Source of the DNA: Parus major
Lineage: Eukaryota > Chordata > Aves > Passeriformes > Paridae
Direction of reading: 5' to 3'
DNA length: 64,000 nt
Assembly: GCF_001522545.3 (NCBI RefSeq)
Contig: NC_031769.1
Span: 68,376,640 to 68,440,639 of the forward strand
Part shown: positions 59,001 through 64,000 of the stretch, in pieces
Layout: each line of letters begins with the position of its first letter
Numbering within the stretch: position 1 is the stretch's first letter
Position numbers and translations under genes: made by a program
Notes under the pieces: model-generated
Told to the model about the DNA's origin: nothing
Seen by the model: only the letters and a program-made list of their open reading frames with translations
Databases searched by the model: none

Positions 59001-62000
59001 GTTCCATGGTCCGTACCAACAAAACTTTAGCAATGTTTCCACAACTATGTGTTTTAACAATATAAAGCCAGACAGTTTAGCTTTTTGGTTTAGTGTTTGT
59101 AGCCACAAGAATGTGTATTATTTCCTTCTTACCCACAGTGTACTCAGAGTCATCCATCCAATACAGAAGTTAATCCTAAATAATCTTGTCACCCAGAATC
59201 GGGAAAGTGCCTTCAGTTTTACCACCCTTTATTCACTTTTTACTTACAGACATCCTTCAGTAAAGCTTGTGTTACAATGTTTTGGGGTTTATCACCCTCT
59301 CCTTGCTACATTTTTAGAGAAATATCTTTCTTAGCAGTAAATTATGCTTAGTAACAGTTTTTCTGTCATGACATAGTTCACAAACCTGGCATTGGAACAG
59401 ATGCTGAGAAGGAGTTAATTCATTGTAAGGTAAAATGTAATGTAATCACTTCTCTAGATTTCATAACTTAAGCAGAGGAAGATTCAAGAGCCTCTGTATT
59501 TTTTGTCAGCTGTTTATGTTGAGAAGGTATTATAAGGTTAGGAGCTGGTGGAAAGATGCATAGCTATATTCAGGTTCACCCATAGCTACTGGCCCTGCCC
59601 GTACACCTGGCGAGGGTGTTGTTTCAATATCATTATCAGCAGTGTAGTAATTTGATGCTGTTATCAATAAGGTTGTCCATATAACTCAACAGGAGCAGTT
59701 CCCAGAGCTTTGATCTTTTTCTGGCTGCATGTGTCACAGCAGGTCACATCCAGAAGCTTTGCTATGCAACTGAACAATGTAAGACCTGACTGCTTAAAGC
59801 AAGGAAGCTGCACTTTGGGGCAAAGGGGAGAAGAGGTCATCTGTGACCTCTGCATATCCACTAAGTCTATTTTTGCTCAGAGGTTTTAAAATATGTTTTT
59901 AGAGAAACAGATTTAACAAAGAAAACCACCTCTGTTCCCCCTGCCTATGAAATCAAAGAATGAATGGTGCAGTTGTGCAAGTGCACTAATTACTTGCAAC
60001 TTCACAGGCAGGAGGTCATCATTTCCCGGTTGCCAACTCTAAAACCCTGAAGTTTTCTATGGCAAAGCAGTAACATATGGTGCAGAATGCCCAGGCTTTC
60101 AGTTTTAGTCACCGTGTTTTTCATCATGTAGGCTTTAAAACACTTGAACAAAAATCCCCAAGCTGTGCAGAACCTCCCTAAAACCTGTTGGTAGCAGTTT
60201 GGCATAAAACAGGGAGAGTTTTTTACCCTGGGGATTGCCCGTAAGAGTGAAATCAGTCTGAAATAGAAACTCACCAGTTTGAATTTGAGGCAGTCTATCT
60301 GTTGGCTTGCCTGAGGCACTTGTCACTGTGGGAGCAAAGATGCTTTTTATCTGTCTGTAGGTCTGCTCAGATAGGCTTCTTGGGTTTCTGAGGCCTTTTG
60401 GGCTGCCCTGTACATTGGCAGCATTGCCAAGTCTTCCTTACAAGGGCTGAGTCTCACCCAGACCCATGTCCTTGAGACCTCCGCTTCTGGAGCTGGCTGC
60501 CAAGAAGCTTCTCGGTTGTGCAGGAGTCTTCGGAAAGCTTAACACCAGTGCAGCCTAAAAGAGTCAAAACCAGAGGCTCCACAAACCCCTTGGGATTACA
60601 TTTTTTCCAAAACCCAGCATGTTATTTTTAAGTTGATGGCTTGGAAGGGGTTTGGTCACATGGGAATTCACTGGGGAGTCTCCCCGAGAGGGGAAACTCT
60701 CTGTCATCTCTGCAGATAATTCCTGCAGCTAGATCTGTAATGAGCTCCACCATCTTCTTTGGAATTGGACATTAAAAGTAAAGTGAGCAACAGTCACAGA
60801 AGTAGTAGAGATTTGTGTCCAGTTGTAACATCAAAGTGGGCTTGACCCATGTTGTTTCAGGCAAGATTGGGTCTTAAAACAGCACACATTTTAAGGAACC
60901 CATTTGGCACATGACTGGCAAGAAAACACAAATGTGACTTCATCCCCTCCTAAAACATATGTACAAAGCTAGAACTACAGAAAAAGGCCTGCTGGCTGCA
61001 AAGTTTGATTATGTGTTTGCATTGTCTTCCTCACCATCTCAACTGAGAGACTTTATTTCAGTTGTGTGGTGTGCCTGACAAAGTAGTAGTTTCTTCTTGA
61101 AGCATTTTCTGTTGAAACATAGTGGCTCATTTGTTTGTTTTCTTTCAGGAGAAACTGTTGAGATTATGAAAATTAAGCATTAGGTATTTTTGTAATTCCT
61201 GTCAAAGAATACTAGATAAAACTCTTCTGCTACTAGCCTTAGAGAGATGCACTGCACAGTTCATTAGGTATTTAGTAGAGATGATGATACTTTTCTTCAT
61301 AGGATGGATTTGAGGTATCTGAAAGTTAGACATCCAACAGACAGACACTTTCAAAAGGTGATTCATCTGGTCCTAAGACAGGTGGTGCAAAATGAGATGA
61401 ATCATCCAGGGAGCAAATCTACATGAACACTTTGTTTAGACTTGCAGTTTTAAGGCAGCTCAAGCTAAGTAAAATACATCCCACCCTCCTTTTCTTGTCT
61501 TCTCTCAGTGGCTTCATGGTCCAAGCAGAGACCTGACTGCATGGGCTCAGCCAGTGTCACGCTTTGTCTCTGAGAGAGCTGTGTTTATCCCTGCCTGCAA
61601 AATGGGCCCAATTCTATTTCCATAACCAGTAGATGACGTATGAGTGACAGAATCCACAACCACTTTAAAAATACCTTTGGATCCTCAGGCTAAATAGATA
61701 ATATAAAAAGCCAAGGAGGATTACCATGACCTGGAAGACTACCCATTTATCTAATGGCAACAAAAATTATGATGGCAATTTTCATCTCTTTCTCCATTGT
61801 GGGAGAAAAGGGCTGTAAGATTTTCCTATTTCTCATTCCACTGCTATATTTAAGAATAATTAAAGCCATTCTGGCTAAGGGTGATATAATGCATATATTC
61901 AGAAGCAGGCTTTCAGTTTAATTTTTCCAGCTGGTGGGCCTGTTAGCCCATTTATTTGACTATTCTTCACACGTTGACTGAAATAGGTAATTGCTCTGTT

Positions 62001-63015
62001 CCCCCTGAGATTTCATGTCCTTTTTTTTTCAGGCATGAAAGATATTAGGCTGTGTGTATTTTAAATTCAAATACACTGTAGGATAGATTTATGTCCTTAA
62101 ACGCTATGCAGATCTAGCTATAATTCATTTCATATAGAACTGGAAAATGGATTAAAACAAGAGTCCTAGACAAGAAAATCCAGAGTCTTATCTGATGAGG
62201 CTGGAGTCCTTTAATCCTCACTCCTTGAAGTGACAGCAGTATCTCCATTTTATGTTCATTTCACATTTTTATCTTAATGGGAATGCAGGGTTGATTTGTT
62301 TGTTTGTTCTTAGATTTTTCGGTGTTTCTTTAATGCATTGCTGTGAGACTGTGGATAAGATACTGAAGGGATGTAAATCAGATGTCTCTGCTGAACGTGG
62401 TGGGGTTGTATTAGTGAGTCCAGCAGTTGGCCTTGCAGGGTGAGTTGTGCAGACTCTCACCTCGACATGAACAGGCACCAAATATTTTTAATAGTCAAAG
62501 GCTGTGGATTGGTTGTGTTCAGAGCTGGACCTCTGCCAGTGAAAGGTTGCTAAAGGAAAGAAGCAGCAAGAGTTTTAAGGTCCAATAGCTCATAAATCAC
62601 CAGGGATAGAAACACATACTCTATCCCACGGGAACACTGGGATTATATTGTTGTACCACTATCCAAACAATGTTCTAGCTCCATACTATCTGAGGATACT
62701 AACCTTATATAAATAAAAGTCTTTATTCATGTATATATAGATAGTACTTGTCATCTTAATTCAAATTTCAACATGCTTTTGCTGTCGATTGTGTCAGGAG
62801 CTATCAGACGTAACAACCCCCTTCTTCATACGGTTCAGAATCTCAGTCTTCAGAATCTGCATAGCAGGGGTGGCTAGTCCAAGGAAATTTTAGCTGGAAA
62901 TTTTGGCTGATAAAATAATTTTGGAGCAGGGAGGAGATAGAAGGAGAGGATTCAAGGTGCTATTTAGTACCAAACATGACTGAAGTACCTGATTTTCTCA
63001 GGTAAAACTCCTGCT

Positions 63016-63048
63016 TTTTCAGGATGAGTTTTTTTTTCAGGATGAGTT
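63016..63048 (+). repeat. short tandem duplication with T run
   Basis: The unit tttttcaggatgagtt is repeated after a run of T, a local duplication of about 18 bases. Confidence 0.85.
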
Positions 63049-63248
63049 AGGTTTCCTGAAATGAAACAAGAAAGGGAATGATGTGGCAAAAATTTCTGAA
63101 TTGATATGCAGATGGTTTCCTAGGTTTGTTTGGTTTTCACCAGCTGTTCTTCCATTACTAGTGCTGTATTTTTCATTTCCTAACAAGAGAGAACGGCATT
63201 TTCAGGTAAGAGGAAATCTTAATGGCCAAACATTGCACAGTGTATAAA

Positions 63249-63253
<5 letters not shown>

Positions 63254-63286
<33 letters not shown>
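63254..63286 (+). repeat. (TG)16 microsatellite
   Basis: A pure TG dinucleotide repeat of about 33 bases, probably polymorphic. Confidence 0.97.
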
Positions 63287-63291
<5 letters not shown>

Positions 63292-64000
63292 CCCTAAAGC
63301 AAGTCTAATGTCTTCTCAGTCTTTGACAAGCTGAAAACTCTGTGACTTCTCTTCAGTTTATTCTGGTGGAGTGTAGTTTTCTGGGTAATAAAATTGGGTT
63401 GCACTTACATCAAGTCCTTTGTTCCAGATTATTTATCTTGAACTTTGGAAATGATTGAACTAAACCCAAGTCTTTGCATTACTTTTAAATGTGTGGGTGT
63501 TGCTCAGAAGCCTAGTTCTTATTATTACTACTTAGGCAGTTTGCTCTGCTATTAGTAAAAATACAATCCAGAAGAATGGTATGTCACTGTGTGTTACAGT
63601 TGTCTTTCACAGGCACCTTAAAATTGTTTGATATTTTGTAGCTTTCTGAGGAACTGGGTTAAAGTTTTCTTACCTATTTGCAGCTGCAAAAACCCCCAGT
63701 TTGGCTTCTTGCTGTTTGGGAAAACATTCCAATATGTCACCATCTGGGAAAAGCATGAAATGCTGGCTGAGGCCTGGAACCCATTGATTTCATAGATATC
63801 TTGTCCTCCAAATATTTTTCCCATAAACATGAAGTTGCATCACACGTTCTGTTTTTTTTCTTTCTCCATCCCCCTCCATTCCCATCCAAACACTTGCAAT
63901 GGGGCAATGGAAAGAAAAGCTTAATTAAACCCCCTTCTCCCACAGACACTTTGTTTGGGTTGCAGAGCTTGATTGGAGCATTTTCTTATCTTTTAAGGCC

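Larger units (their letters stand above)
21438..64000 (+). other. BCL2: BCL2 intron after the first coding exon, 5' 42.5 kb
   Basis: It begins with gtaagt. The expected second coding exon (DAFVELYG...) is not found in any frame to the end of the window, in keeping with the very large intron of this gene in other vertebrates. No other gene, tRNA, rRNA or intact mobile element is supported. Open frames are mostly short and overlap each other. Repeats and oddities within it are listed separately. Apart from those entries I see nothing in the stretches 23.2-27.0, 28.1-33.8, 34.0-39.9, 40.4-56.9 and 59.0-63.2 kb beyond AT-rich intronic DNA with occasional GC-richer segments. Confidence 0.85.

Noticed and set aside
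21438..64000. Search for the second BCL2 coding exon
   Set aside because: No frame encodes the expected BH2 continuation and membrane anchor, so the exon is outside the window.
1..64000. CRISPR arrays, operons, phage or insertion-sequence content
   Set aside because: The window is vertebrate nuclear DNA with spliced genes. No such structures are seen.

Overview
The window looks like bird nuclear DNA. Two vertebrate genes read rightwards in tandem: the 3' part of KDSR (3-ketodihydrosphingosine reductase) and the 5' part of BCL2. The predicted Bcl-2 N-terminus ([15 protein letters not shown]) is the avian form as I remember it. Three short CR1-type LINE ends are present, repeat density is low, and both genes keep the KDSR-then-BCL2 order known from other vertebrates. 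I cannot name the species.

Layout. 1-795 is the end of a KDSR intron. Seven KDSR coding exons lie between 796 and 8868. They are in frame, flanked by GT-AG, and encode the last 247 residues of a protein of about 332. They carry the Ser/Tyr/Lys catalytic residues of short-chain dehydrogenases and the hydrophobic C-terminal region. A long 3' UTR probably runs to a poly(A) signal at 12234-12239 and contains an antisense CR1 fragment. About 5 kb of intergenic DNA follows with no recognisable gene. A CpG-rich zone begins near 17.5 kb. It has a first patch (about 17.54-18.04 kb) with a G-rich purine tract and a second patch from about 18.65 kb that runs into a 645-base N gap (18972-19616). The gap probably hides the main BCL2 promoter and the start of the 5' UTR. 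The BCL2 leader after the gap (19617-20867) holds several upstream ORFs, a probable leader intron and a CCAAT/TATAA pair shortly before the start codon. The first BCL2 coding exon (20868-21437) encodes residues 1-190 with BH4, BH3, BH1 and the start of BH2. The last coding exon is not in the window, so everything from 21438 to 64000 is the start of the large second BCL2 intron. It contains simple repeats, two CR1 scraps, compositional oddities and no gene I can support.

Function. KDSR works at the endoplasmic reticulum in de novo sphingolipid synthesis, reducing 3-ketosphinganine to sphinganine. Bcl-2 is an anti-apoptotic protein of mitochondrial and ER membranes. They are neighbours, not a pathway unit. 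I found no new defence, mobile or enzymatic system. The most informative features are in the BCL2 leader: a short upstream ORF laid over the CCAAT/TATAA element, and a leader intron whose human-type acceptor appears to be lost. Comparisons with human or chicken rest on memory and need alignment.
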